Shown piece after piece: positions 15,244-23,336 of a DNA stretch of 35,067 nucleotides. Origin of the DNA: Silvanigrellales bacterium (GTDB taxonomy: Bacteria; Bdellovibrionota_B; Oligoflexia; Silvanigrellales; Silvanigrellaceae); the NCBI GenBank assembly GCA_020247005.1, contig JADCJN010000285.1:1-35067 (forward strand). The letters are read 5' to 3'. The notes under the pieces were generated by a model, which was not told the origin of the DNA, did not search any database, and saw only the letters and a program-made list of their open reading frames with translations. Made by a program: the position numbers and the translations under genes. How positions within the stretch are numbered: the stretch's first letter is position 1; each line of letters begins with the position of its first letter.

Positions 15244-16596
15244 TTAGGGTCCGAGCGTCTTCAAGAACGCGATGAGCGCCTCTGATTCCTCATCAGCAAT
15301 AACGAACCCTCTTTTCACCCGTTCATCGGTGAAGGGATTCGCGCCCGTTTTTCCTAACGTTGCGCGCCCGCCAGCCGCGTAGTGGCTGACCACGGCGTTG
15401 AGGTCGGGAAGCGAACCATCATGACCGTAAGGCGCAGTGGCCGCCACGAATCGCAACGGCGGCGTCCGGAACCGCCCCATCCATTCGGGATGCCTCTTGA
15501 GCTCGTCGGCAGTCGCGAAACCGGTGTTCCCCAAAGGGTAGGCGCCGCGGCCGTCGACGTTGTACAGACCCGTGTTGTGGAATGCCTGAGCAGAGAAGGC
15601 CTTTCCATCACGTACATAACGAAACGAATCTGAAAGAAGGTAACCGGAGTGGCACTGCGCACAGGGGAGGTTCGTTCCCGAGGCGAGTGCGTCGAATCCG
15701 TAAAACAGGCGAAGTCCTCGTGTTTCGAGAGCATCAAAACGTTCATCTTCGCGGGCGCTACCCAGCAGAAAACGATCAAATTTCGTATCGAAGCGGATGA
15801 GCGATCGTTGGTAGGCTGCAAGCGCGGTCGTGATATAAGTGTAGTCTGCGCCAAGCGCATCGATTTGTTCGTCGGACTTTAGTCCGTATGCCGCCGAGAG
15901 TAGCGCGCGGTAGCCGCGATCGGCGCGCAGGATGGCCATGACGTCGGCCTCTTTGCCACGCAGGCCCATTTCCACGGGATCGTTTCCAAACAAAGGGATC
16001 TTGGCCTGCATCTCCAGAACCGGAAACACGCGGTTTGCCCAGGTCAAAGTGGAGTTGTAGGCGACGTTGAAGAGCGTCGGCGTGTTGCGCCGCGTAGACG
16101 CCCCATCCACGCCGCGCGAAAGTTTTTTTCCGTCGACGAACGCCCCGCGAGTCGGGTGGCAAGTTGCGCAACTGAAATCGCTCGCAAAGCCCTTCTCGTG
16201 GGAAAAGGACAGGCGCGTTTCAGAGAACAGGGACTGGCCGAGCGCGATGAGGGGCGCGGAAAGGAAAGGCGCTCTTGCCAGGCGGAAGTCGCCATTCGCC
16301 ACACCCAATGCACCGGTGGGCAACAAGGGCTCGGGATAGCCATTGGGAATCTTGTCGCGCAATACGGAAACACTCGCTTCATGCTCTTCGCGCTGCGAAG
16401 GAGTCAGCAGTTGCACATGGGCTTGCATGCGCTCCGTCTCCGCGAAGGACTCGATCACGCGCTGCGCGAGTGCCGCGTCGTCCGAGGCCCCTGCCCCTTG
16501 GTCGCCGCACCCCGTCGTGAACGCCAGGCTCGCTGCAAAGCAGAGAAAGAGGGGTGGGCCTGCGGAAACCCTGGCGCCGCGAAAAGTCAGCTTCAC
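15244..16596 (-). CDS. mbnH: MbnH-family di-heme oxidase (MauG/CcpA relative), pair A
   Basis: A 450-residue protein starting at GTG 16596; the start overlaps the stop of the upstream MbnP-like gene (GTGA). The lipobox is AFTTGC with Cys30. The first c heme is CATCH (143-147) and the second is CAQCH (312-316). Trp187 in NSTLTWANR lies between the hemes, where MauG and CcpA carry the electron-transfer Trp. Other family marks are RRNTPTLFNVAYN, AFHNTGLYNV, GRFRTPPLRFVA and APYGHDGSLPDL. Established for the family: MbnH from a methanobactin operon forms a high-valent di-heme state and oxidises a Trp of MbnP to kynurenine, giving MbnP a Cu(I) site. By coupling, this protein should act on the MbnP at 16593-17612. 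Confidence 0.9.
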   Translation of the reverse strand: MKLTFRGARVSAGPPLFLCFAASLAFTTGCGDQGAGASDDAALAQRVIESFAETERMQAHVQLLTPSQREEHEASVSVLRDKIPNGYPEPLLPTGALGVANGDFRLARAPFLSAPLIALGQSLFSETRLSFSHEKGFASDFSCATCHPTRGAFVDGKKLSRGVDGASTRRNTPTLFNVAYNSTLTWANRVFPVLEMQAKIPLFGNDPVEMGLRGKEADVMAILRADRGYRALLSAAYGLKSDEQIDALGADYTYITTALAAYQRSLIRFDTKFDRFLLGSAREDERFDALETRGLRLFYGFDALASGTNLPCAQCHSGYLLSDSFRYVRDGKAFSAQAFHNTGLYNVDGRGAYPLGNTGFATADELKRHPEWMGRFRTPPLRFVAATAPYGHDGSLPDLNAVVSHYAAGGRATLGKTGANPFTDERVKRGFVIADEESEALIAFLKTLGP

Positions 16597-17612
16597 GGGG
16601 CAACCGAGAACACCGTTTGTGCCGAAGGCGCGCCCGATCCTTTGACCTCAAACCCAAATGCCTTGAACGCATGCGCGCAGTTGACGTCACTTTCACTCGG
16701 CAACGACGTGTTGTTGTTGCAAGCGTTTTCGAGCCCACTTGCGAACGCGGCACCAGACGCCGGAAACATTTTCGCGAGATCCATGTTCACGGCAATCCGC
16801 GCCTCGCCGTTTGCACCGACGGACAGATTGATGGGCAACTCGAGCGTCACCTTTTTCTCGCGGGTCAGCGCGTTCAGAAGCTTCGAAGCCGACCCGCGCG
16901 AGGCACCCGTGTTGGTCTCTATTTGCAAATCGGCGGGGTAGTGTTCCCACATCCAACCCATGTCGCTTGGCGCCATGGCGGCAGGAATCGCGACGAGGCG
17001 CGCATCCATGGCAGGGTATGGCAGACCAAGCTGGAAGCGCAGCGTCTTGTACTGACCTGCATTCGCGGTGCCTGTGAGCGACGTTTTGACGGCTCTCGTC
17101 GCGTCGGATGAAGCGCACTCTGCGTCGAGGAAATTCAACAGCGCGATGGAGGTGCCTTTGCCGTCGGTGAACTGGAGGTCTTGGGGCTCGAGTGCCATGC
17201 GTGAAACCCGACCCGCTCCGTCCACCAAACTCAAGTTGCTCACGAAAAGCCGGACGTCCGTAAAAATCTGACCCACCGCGACCATCGCATCGCTTTTGTC
17301 AGAGCATGCCAGGTCGGCTGAACCAACCTTCGGCAGGAAGGAGATTGAGAGCGGCTGTTGCCCACTTTCCGTCAGGTCGGTGCGCTCTTGGTTTCCCGGC
17401 TTCGTTTTGTCGACGTTGCGCGCTGGCACCTGGCCTTCATCCTGACGTTTTGGCTCCGAAACCCTGGTGGCTTTTGCCGGCCCCTGCGCTGCTTCCGGAT
17501 CCTTTGCACCCTCGCCGCAGGCGCTCAGAGCGAACACACCCAAACCAACCATTCCCAGGGAGCTCATTTTCCGAAGAGTTCCGGGCGCTCCCGTTTTTAC
17601 CGACCGATTCAT
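16593..17612 (-). CDS. mbnP: MbnP-family putative copper-binding lipoprotein, pair A (divergent)
   Basis: A 339-residue protein. I chose ATG 17612 because GAGGAG lies about six bases upstream and a lipobox follows (VFALSAC, Cys32). A Lys/Glu/Pro-rich linker runs to about residue 87. The MbnP domain shows the four-cysteine pattern (Cys103, Cys166, Cys298, Cys312), the strand sequence QYKTLRFQLGLPYPAM, and Trp220/Trp222 (GWMWEHYPADLQ), which align with the WxWxxGYK region of the family. The HLGSTGC segment present in copy B is absent, so the metal site may differ. The partner oxidase gene overlaps its end. Copper binding after Trp-to-kynurenine oxidation is inferred from the family. Confidence 0.82.
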   Translation of the reverse strand: MNRSVKTGAPGTLRKMSSLGMVGLGVFALSACGEGAKDPEAAQGPAKATRVSEPKRQDEGQVPARNVDKTKPGNQERTDLTESGQQPLSISFLPKVGSADLACSDKSDAMVAVGQIFTDVRLFVSNLSLVDGAGRVSRMALEPQDLQFTDGKGTSIALLNFLDAECASSDATRAVKTSLTGTANAGQYKTLRFQLGLPYPAMDARLVAIPAAMAPSDMGWMWEHYPADLQIETNTGASRGSASKLLNALTREKKVTLELPINLSVGANGEARIAVNMDLAKMFPASGAAFASGLENACNNNTSLPSESDVNCAHAFKAFGFEVKGSGAPSAQTVFSVAP

Positions 17613-17675
17613 TCTGCTCTCCTCTGGCGACTGTTGAAAAACCCGAATAGCCTCTGAACGTCGGCACAACGACAT

Positions 17676-17694
17676 CCGAGAGCTCCCCTCTCGG
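17676..17694. promoter_or_regulatory. Inverted repeat between the divergent MbnP genes
   Basis: CCGAGAG (17676-17682) and CTCTCGG (17688-17694), spaced by five bases, lie in the 237-base region between the two MbnP/MbnH operons. A shared operator is possible; no known copper-regulator consensus is evident. Confidence 0.4.
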
Positions 17695-17849
17695 CGGCGA
17701 TACACCCAACCTCCCCACAGCCACAAGCAACCAAATGTTGCACCCCTTCACACCCCGAATCCGCTACCTTGCAGCGAGCTCCCTTTTGGCGGGCAATGAG
17801 GAGACTGGCGCTCGCGTTCGCGCCCTGCGATTGCAAAGGACCCCATGCA

Positions 17850-18755
17850 ATGAAACGACATTTGCGCCTCTCTCATTCTACAGCAGTTTTGGGCATTGTG
17901 GGCCTCACCCTGGGTTCCGCTTGCAGCGATTCCAGCGCAACGCAGGTCGACGAGCCTCGTCCTTTCCAGCTCGAGTTTGTTGCCACCGCCTCTGGCCAGC
18001 CCCTCCGTTGCGCGCAGACACTCTCGGGGCTCGGCTCGAAGAAAACGCAGGGCAAGCTCCTCGATTTTGCGTTCTACGTGCGAGGCCTCTCGTTCATTCG
18101 GGCCGATGGAAGTGAAGTCGCGGCGGAGCTCGACACGAATGCCTGGCAAAACCAGAACGTCGCCCTCCTCGATTTCCAAGACCTCTCGGACGAGTGCAAG
18201 GGTGCCGCCAAGCCCACAAACACCATCATCAAGGGCCAGGTGCCCACACAAGACGAGTTCTCGGCAGTCCGCTTCACGGTCGGCCTCCCGCCGGCGCTCA
18301 ACCATGCCAATCCTGCCAGTGCAAAGGCGCCCTTCAACGTGCAACGTCTCTTTTGGTCGTGGCAGAGCGGCTACAAGTCCATGCGTCTCGACATCGCTCC
18401 CAAGGGCGGCATCACGCGGCCCTCCGATCCTAGCTTTTCAGGTACGAATTATTTTTTCCATCTGGGCAGCACCGGGTGCACCGGAAATCCCGAGTCGGGA
18501 AGGCCCGTGAAGTGCTCGCGGACGAATCAGCCTGTTGTCACGTTATCGAATTTTGAGTTCCAGAAAAGCAAGGTTTCCATTGACGTGGCAACGTTGCTGG
18601 CAGACCTCGATTTGAACACCGACGCTGCCGACACGCCAGGCTGCATGTCGGATGTTACAGACACGGAATGCAAGGCATTCTTCAAGGCGATTGGACTCGA
18701 ATTCGAATCGGGTGCCGTATCACAGTCTCCCCAAGTCACGTTTAGGCTCTTATGA
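17850..18755 (+). CDS. mbnP: MbnP-family putative copper-binding lipoprotein, pair B
   Basis: A 301-residue protein. I chose ATG 17850 because AAAGGA lies about nine bases upstream and a lipobox follows (LTLGSAC, Cys25). This is a more canonical MbnP than copy A. It has FQLEFVATASGQPLRC, LLDFAFYVRGLSFI, VRFTVGLPPALNHANP, LFWSWQSGYKSMRLD (Trp169, Trp171), FFHLGSTGC (His204, Cys210) and the C-terminal pair in TPGCMSDVTDTECKAFFKAIGL. Besides Cys25 the mature domain has six Cys (54, 116, 210, 222, 265, 274). In the family, a Trp is converted to kynurenine by MbnH and the protein then binds Cu(I); Trp169 or Trp171 is the likely site here. The stop overlaps the mbnH start (ATGA). Confidence 0.92.
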   Translation: MKRHLRLSHSTAVLGIVGLTLGSACSDSSATQVDEPRPFQLEFVATASGQPLRCAQTLSGLGSKKTQGKLLDFAFYVRGLSFIRADGSEVAAELDTNAWQNQNVALLDFQDLSDECKGAAKPTNTIIKGQVPTQDEFSAVRFTVGLPPALNHANPASAKAPFNVQRLFWSWQSGYKSMRLDIAPKGGITRPSDPSFSGTNYFFHLGSTGCTGNPESGRPVKCSRTNQPVVTLSNFEFQKSKVSIDVATLLADLDLNTDAADTPGCMSDVTDTECKAFFKAIGLEFESGAVSQSPQVTFRLL

Positions 18756-19930
18756 AGATGACTTTGACCCAGCGCCTTCTCCGTTGCGTCGCCGCGGCTT
18801 TTCTTTGCGCGGGCCTTGCCGGCGCATGTTCGAACTCTTCGTCAACCGAAGTCATTTCCGCGTCCTCCGACGCAGGCGACTTCCTTTGGAACATTCCCGA
18901 CGGAATCCCGCTTCCTATCGTCCCATCGGAAAATCCGGTGAACGAGCTGAAATTCGAACTCGGCCGGCGCCTTTTCTACGACAAGCGCCTCTCTGGCAAC
19001 GGGAGCATGAGCTGCAGCGGATGCCATGAGCAGAGCCGGGCGTTCACTGATGGAAAGAAGGTCGCCCTAGGTTCGACCGGAGAAGCACATCCCCGGGGTT
19101 CACAGGCGCTCGTGAACGTTGCCTACAATTCCACACTGACGTGGGCGAACCCCACTCTTCTCTCACTCGAACGCCAGATCCTCGTGCCGCTTTTTGGCGA
19201 AACACCCGTGGAGCATGGACTCACCGATGCGAACTGGCCCGAGGCGAAACGCCAATTGGAAAAAGAGCCGGTGTACCAGCGGTTGTTTCCGAAAGCGTTC
19301 CCTGGCGAAGCTGCCTTTTTTTCGAAAGATCAGATTGTGAAGGCGCTCGCCACGTTTGTGCGCGGACTCAATTCTTTCGGCAGTCCCTACGATCGCTTTC
19401 TGGCAGGAGACGACACTGCGCTCGGAGAGAAGGAGACGCGTGGAAAGGCCCTTTTCTTCGGCGAGCGCCTCGAGTGCTTTCACTGCCATGGTGGTTACAA
19501 TTTTTCCGACTCCACTGCCGATCGCACAATGACCTTCATCAACCGCCCGTTTCATAACACGGGACTCTTCAACATCGCGGCGTCGGGCGCGTACCCCGCG
19601 CCAAATCGGGGCGTGTTCGAAATCACGGGCACACCATCGGACATGGGCCGCTTCCGTGCACCCACGTTGAGGAACATCTCAAAAACCTCGCCCTACATGC
19701 ACGACGGCAGCGTGGCCTCTCTTGGCGAAGTGGTGGAGTTCTATGCCGCTGGAGGCCGTAACATCGCTTCGGGCCCCGAGCAGGGGGACGGTCGGAAAAA
19801 TCCTTACAAAGACGGATTCGTGACGGGGTTCTCGTTGTTGCCCAGCGAAAAGCAAGACCTTATTGCGTTTCTTGAAAGCCTGACCGACGAAGGGTTCCTT
19901 CGAAATCCCCGATTCTCAAATCCCTGGTGA
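18752..19930 (+). CDS. mbnH: MbnH-family di-heme oxidase, pair B
   Basis: A 392-residue protein translationally coupled to the upstream MbnP (ATGA). The lipobox is AGLAGAC with Cys26. The c-heme motifs are CSGCH (88-92) and CFHCH (242-246). Trp131 in NSTLTWANP lies between them as in MauG-like enzymes. Other marks are LKFELGRRLFYDKRLS, RPFHNTGLFNI, DMGRFRAPTLRNI and SPYMHDGSVASL. The expected role is H2O2- or oxidant-driven oxidation of a Trp in the paired MbnP in the periplasm. An outer-membrane barrel gene follows after seven bases, so the unit is likely a three-gene operon. Confidence 0.92.
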   Translation: MKMTLTQRLLRCVAAAFLCAGLAGACSNSSSTEVISASSDAGDFLWNIPDGIPLPIVPSENPVNELKFELGRRLFYDKRLSGNGSMSCSGCHEQSRAFTDGKKVALGSTGEAHPRGSQALVNVAYNSTLTWANPTLLSLERQILVPLFGETPVEHGLTDANWPEAKRQLEKEPVYQRLFPKAFPGEAAFFSKDQIVKALATFVRGLNSFGSPYDRFLAGDDTALGEKETRGKALFFGERLECFHCHGGYNFSDSTADRTMTFINRPFHNTGLFNIAASGAYPAPNRGVFEITGTPSDMGRFRAPTLRNISKTSPYMHDGSVASLGEVVEFYAAGGRNIASGPEQGDGRKNPYKDGFVTGFSLLPSEKQDLIAFLESLTDEGFLRNPRFSNPW

Positions 19931-19937
19931 GCAATCC

Positions 19938-21146
19938 ATGCAGAATTTTCGAGCCTTCGCCCGATTGTTACTGAGTGCTGGCACCTTTTATTCGGTGCCG
20001 GCACTGGGGCACCTTTTCGACTCCATGGAATTGCCTCCGGAAGGGTTGCATGCGCATCTCGCCGTTTCGGGGGCCTACCGAACGAAAGGTCTCGTGAAGA
20101 AAAGTGAGTCCTGGACTGTGCCTGGAACTCTCATGGGCGGCGAAGCATTTCCGTTCGAGGCGGGCTTGGCTCTCGACGAGGTCTTTCTCACGCCGATCTA
20201 CAGGCAGGGTGAGTCCTACGCCATGCTGAAGGTGGGAAAACATGCGGGCGCGCAGGAACTCGAGCTCGACCACGCCCTCGTCGGTTTCCACCTTTCGGAG
20301 AACGTGGCCTTCGAAGGCGGAAAAATGGCGGCCATCTTCACGCCATTCAACGGTGAGCACGCGAGCGACCTGGGCTTTTCGGCGCGCCGATTGGGATACG
20401 ACGTCTTGTGGGGCGGACAATTCAACGACGAAGGTGTGCGCGTAAAAGCACGTTTCCTTGGACTCGACCTTGGGGCGGAGGCCTGGCGCGGACAGTCGTT
20501 TCCGGCCTACCAGAGTGGCTCGAGCAGGCCGGCATTCGATTTCTTCGGCCGTTACAGCCTGGGCGACGGGAGTTTCAAGTTCCAGGCAGGTGGCTTCTTT
20601 TTCAATTCCAAACCCCAGTCGCGAGACGACGACCGCTCTGGTGGTTCGCATTCTCATTCCACGGGAGCCGTCACCATCGACCCGACTTTTTTTGAAGGGA
20701 GCGAGAGAGTCTCCGGAGCCTTCGGAAAGCTCACGTGGAACTCGCAGGAGTCGCTCCGCGCGGGCGTGCAAGGAGAGGTGAGCCAGGCGAACTCCAAGGG
20801 GCACCTTCGAGATGCCACGCGCGAGGCTTCGTTCGAGAACAGGACAAGAGCGTATTGGGGCGAAATGTTTCTTGGCTACGGAGACGAAACGGTGAGCATC
20901 CGTTCGGAACGCTTGAAAGTGAACAACACTCTTCGCGGCAATGCCGCCGCCGCGCTTTCACAGAAGCTTGGGTTCCTCGCGAGTCGCAAAGACCCTTATC
21001 GGCACACGCTGAGCTTTCAGCACACTTTCGGCGAACATTACAGAATGCGCGCCGAATGGATCCGTGACCTCACCACTCTGCGCAAGAAAGATGTGTTCGT
21101 CGTGAGCGGGGTGTGGAGCGGAATGGTTTTTCACTGGGCGGAATGA
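19938..21146 (+). CDS. Outer-membrane beta-barrel protein with a short His motif, MbnP/MbnH-linked
   Basis: A 402-residue protein with a signal peptide (cut near ALG, residue 24). It shows repeated alternating amphipathic strands typical of porin-like barrels, for example VAFEGGKMAAIFTPFNGE, VRVKARFLGLDLGAEAW and HTLSFQHTFGEHYRMRAEW. The terminal segment ends VVSGVWSGMVFHWAE rather than in Phe. A loop near residues 230-242 reads DDDRSGGSHSHSTG, a possible metal-binding site. I recognise no TonB plug, so this is a channel-like barrel rather than a TonB-dependent receptor. In an operon with MbnP and MbnH, a role in copper passage across the outer membrane is reasonable but inferred. Specific family not identified. 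Confidence 0.75.
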   Translation: MQNFRAFARLLLSAGTFYSVPALGHLFDSMELPPEGLHAHLAVSGAYRTKGLVKKSESWTVPGTLMGGEAFPFEAGLALDEVFLTPIYRQGESYAMLKVGKHAGAQELELDHALVGFHLSENVAFEGGKMAAIFTPFNGEHASDLGFSARRLGYDVLWGGQFNDEGVRVKARFLGLDLGAEAWRGQSFPAYQSGSSRPAFDFFGRYSLGDGSFKFQAGGFFFNSKPQSRDDDRSGGSHSHSTGAVTIDPTFFEGSERVSGAFGKLTWNSQESLRAGVQGEVSQANSKGHLRDATREASFENRTRAYWGEMFLGYGDETVSIRSERLKVNNTLRGNAAAALSQKLGFLASRKDPYRHTLSFQHTFGEHYRMRAEWIRDLTTLRKKDVFVVSGVWSGMVFHWAE

Positions 21147-21161
21147 AAAGCGCCAGCTGCA

Positions 21162-21629
21162 TCAAGGCACTTGGACGGGGATTTCGACGACGTCTTCTTG
21201 CCCATCCACGAGCAGTCGGACGTTCAGTTCCCACGGACCAGACATCGAGAAACCGAGCTGACTGACAGTAAGGACGTTTTCCTTCGCCTCGGCAATGGGC
21301 CGGTCCCCTGGCGCGCCGTGTCCGTGGATTTTCATGTAAGGGAAGACCTCGCGCACTGCAATTGAGGTCGGTTTCGTTCCATTGGGGAGCACAAGGGTCA
21401 CTTGAAGGCTATTGAGGCTTTCCTCACCAAAGGTGACACGCGGACCTGCGAACCATGCTGTGATTGCGGCTCGAAACACTCCCTTCTTCGACGTCTGTCC
21501 TAGAGTCGAATCCGGCGCGCTCGTCGCACGAGGTGCAGGCACCTCACCAACTGAAGTTTGCTTGCTGCAAGCCAAAACAAGGGAACAGGCAAGCAGGACG
21601 GAAAGTCGCCTCAAGGATCTTCGGCGCAT
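21162..21629 (-). CDS. YtkA/FixH-like periplasmic lipoprotein
   Basis: A 155-residue protein. GGGAG lies five bases before the ATG, which overlaps the end of the MNIO partner gene by 19 bases. The lipobox is CSLVLAC (Cys21). The domain has the single immunoglobulin-like fold pattern of YtkA/FixH proteins: LNSLQVTLVLPNGTKP, PYMKIHGHGAPGDRPIAE and QLGFSMSGPWELNVRLLVDG. The Met/His motif MKIHGHG resembles the copper-binding MxxMxHG motif of related proteins. It is the last gene of the MNIO cassette and ends only 15 bases from the convergent barrel gene. A periplasmic copper-handling role is inferred. Confidence 0.75.
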   Translation of the reverse strand: MRRRSLRRLSVLLACSLVLACSKQTSVGEVPAPRATSAPDSTLGQTSKKGVFRAAITAWFAGPRVTFGEESLNSLQVTLVLPNGTKPTSIAVREVFPYMKIHGHGAPGDRPIAEAKENVLTVSQLGFSMSGPWELNVRLLVDGQEDVVEIPVQVP

Positions 21630-22465
21630 GGAATCTCCCGTCGGGCACAGCCATCGTCACTGCCAGGGCGCTGCCAGAGTCCGAGGGAAAGACCTGTCGA
21701 GAGCCATTCGCCCAAACTTCCCGCCAACTCATCTTCCGAAACCATTGTCAGCAGAACGTCGAGGGCATCTCCTAGGGAACACTCTCGCAGCGCGGCGTAA
21801 AATGACGCTTGCGCAGGCGACAGGGGAATCACCATCGTACTCGTGCCCTTGCGACAAAGGAGCCAAGGTGTTGCTGCGCGCGTTTCACGGTCTGAATCCA
21901 ACTCCGAGCAAGATGCAGGCTCATGTCGCACGGAGCAATCCATGTCCTCCTTCCGGGCATTTATGAGGACCCAGCTTGGACGCGGCTCGAAAACAACGTT
22001 TTCGAGTGCACTGTCTTCCAACAGGCCATCGGGTAGCGATTCAAGGGCGTCAACTTCGGGCGCGCACCTCACTGTTGCGAAAGCGAAGTCGACTTGAAGC
22101 GTCTCGCGCAAGCGCGTTTCTCCGCGGGGCGAGAGCGCCGCAAGTGGGGCGCTTGAGTTCGAAATGGCATGTGAAATGGTGCGCCAGAGATCTTCAAGGT
22201 TGTGCGCATCGAGGCTGAGTTCCCCCACGATCCGATGCACGAGGAGGTTGACAATTGTAGGGCCGTGCACTGCGGTCGTGAGCGGAAGATCTGCTTGCGC
22301 CGTATTGAAAAGACGGAACCAATACTGTTTCCTGTATTGCGAAACTTGCTCTCGGCCCGACGGAACGATTAAGGCGCGGCCAACCAAGGGGAGCGGTGTT
22401 GTGAGCGCCCCAAGGAATGCGTCCTCGAAGGTTCGCAGCCATTCAGGCGGGGAAACGAGCGTCAT
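21611..22465 (-). CDS. MNIO partner-like protein (BufC/DUF2063-like)
   Basis: A 284-residue soluble protein. I chose ATG 22465 because AAGGA lies six bases upstream; it overlaps the MNIO gene end by 23 bases. An ATG two codons earlier (22471) is the alternative. The N-terminal 90 residues (LRTFEDAFLGALTTP, then SQYRKQYWFRLFNTAQADLPLT, then IVNLLVHRIVGE) have the helix pattern of DUF2063-type partners. Those proteins present precursor peptides to MNIO enzymes. The C-terminal part, including SPAQASFYAALRECSLGDAL, resembles a winged-helix or RiPP-recognition end as seen in several partners, but I cannot prove homology. Five Cys residues lie in the C-terminal half. Position and overlap make partner function likely. 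Confidence 0.7.
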   Translation of the reverse strand: MTLVSPPEWLRTFEDAFLGALTTPLPLVGRALIVPSGREQVSQYRKQYWFRLFNTAQADLPLTTAVHGPTIVNLLVHRIVGELSLDAHNLEDLWRTISHAISNSSAPLAALSPRGETRLRETLQVDFAFATVRCAPEVDALESLPDGLLEDSALENVVFEPRPSWVLINARKEDMDCSVRHEPASCSELDSDRETRAATPWLLCRKGTSTMVIPLSPAQASFYAALRECSLGDALDVLLTMVSEDELAGSLGEWLSTGLSLGLWQRPGSDDGCARREIPCAEDP

Positions 22466-23291
22466 CGGCATTCCTTCGCCCTTTGAGCACTTGTGCGACC
22501 AAAGATTCCCATGATGGAATCTCGGCATCCCATTCAAGCAAAAGCGGATAGGAGCCAAAGTGTTTCTGGGCTTGACGATGCAGAGCCCAGACCCCGTCGC
22601 AGACGGCACGGTTGTGGGTGTCGACCAGCAGCCCGCCTTCTCCTGTTTCGTGGCCCGCTACGTGGGCCTGAAGCAAACGTTTCGGTTCCAAGTGAACGAA
22701 ATAGCACGCTGGATCGAATCCATTGTTCCACGAAGAAACGAACACATTGTTGATGTCGAGCAGATAATGACAGCTCGCCTCGCCCACTACGGCTGCGAAA
22801 AACGCAGCCTCTGTCATGTCACTTTCTGGAAACGTGACATAAGACGAGACGTTCTCAAGTCCAAATGGCCGCTCTAGAATGTCCTGCACCAGGGCTGCTC
22901 TTCGGGCCGCGTAGTGCACAAGATCATGGCGGAAGGGCGTGGGAAGGAGGTCGTGGGAAGCGTGGCGTGCAGTCCGAGTCCAGCACAGATGGTCGGTTAC
23001 GAAAGGGGCATCAACGCGGTCTGCCAGGGCCTTGAGTTTCGTGAGATAGGTGCGATCAAGAGGCTCGGTGCCAAGGATATTCAGGCCGACTGTGTGCACG
23101 ACCGCCGGGAGATGTTCTCTTATGGCGTCAAGATGCGCGTTGGGTAACGGCTGCCCGAACAGGTAATTGTCGCCAAGAATCTCGACATAATCGATGCCGG
23201 CATCCCCTTTCTCCAAGGCAGCGCGGAGTTCGAGGACGTTCTCGGGTCGCAGCGCTATTCCTAGAGCATCACGCTTCAACGCACGCGGCAA
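22443..23291 (-). CDS. MNIO family (DUF692) multinuclear nonheme iron oxidase
   Basis: A 282-residue TIM-barrel enzyme starting at TTG 23291, which has GGGAGGA six bases upstream. All expected iron-ligand positions of the MbnB/BufB/TglH superfamily are visible: His66 (VHTVGLNI), Asp100-His101 (VTDHLCW), Glu146-Asn147 (LENVSSYV), Asp179 and Asn181 (LLDINNVFVSS), His210 (QAHVAGH), Asp224-His226 (DTHNRAV) and Glu253 with Asp255 (LLLEWDAEIP). Members use two or three irons and O2 to convert Cys residues of peptide substrates, for example to oxazolone/thioamide pairs in methanobactin or thiooxazoles in bufferins. Upstream by 45 bases is a Cys-rich cytochrome lipoprotein and downstream is a partner-like protein, so the substrate is probably that upstream product. 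Enzyme family is sure; chemistry is not. Confidence 0.95.
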   Translation of the reverse strand: MPRALKRDALGIALRPENVLELRAALEKGDAGIDYVEILGDNYLFGQPLPNAHLDAIREHLPAVVHTVGLNILGTEPLDRTYLTKLKALADRVDAPFVTDHLCWTRTARHASHDLLPTPFRHDLVHYAARRAALVQDILERPFGLENVSSYVTFPESDMTEAAFFAAVVGEASCHYLLDINNVFVSSWNNGFDPACYFVHLEPKRLLQAHVAGHETGEGGLLVDTHNRAVCDGVWALHRQAQKHFGSYPLLLEWDAEIPSWESLVAQVLKGRRNADDARFPA

Positions 23292-23336
23292 GACCGATCC
23301 TCCCTCGACGGAGGAACTTTGCGCAGAGCCCCAGTG

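Noticed and set aside
19968-20804. A 278-codon minus-strand frame under the outer-membrane barrel gene
   Set aside because: It is antisense to a gene with signal peptide and barrel strands and shows no coding features of its own.
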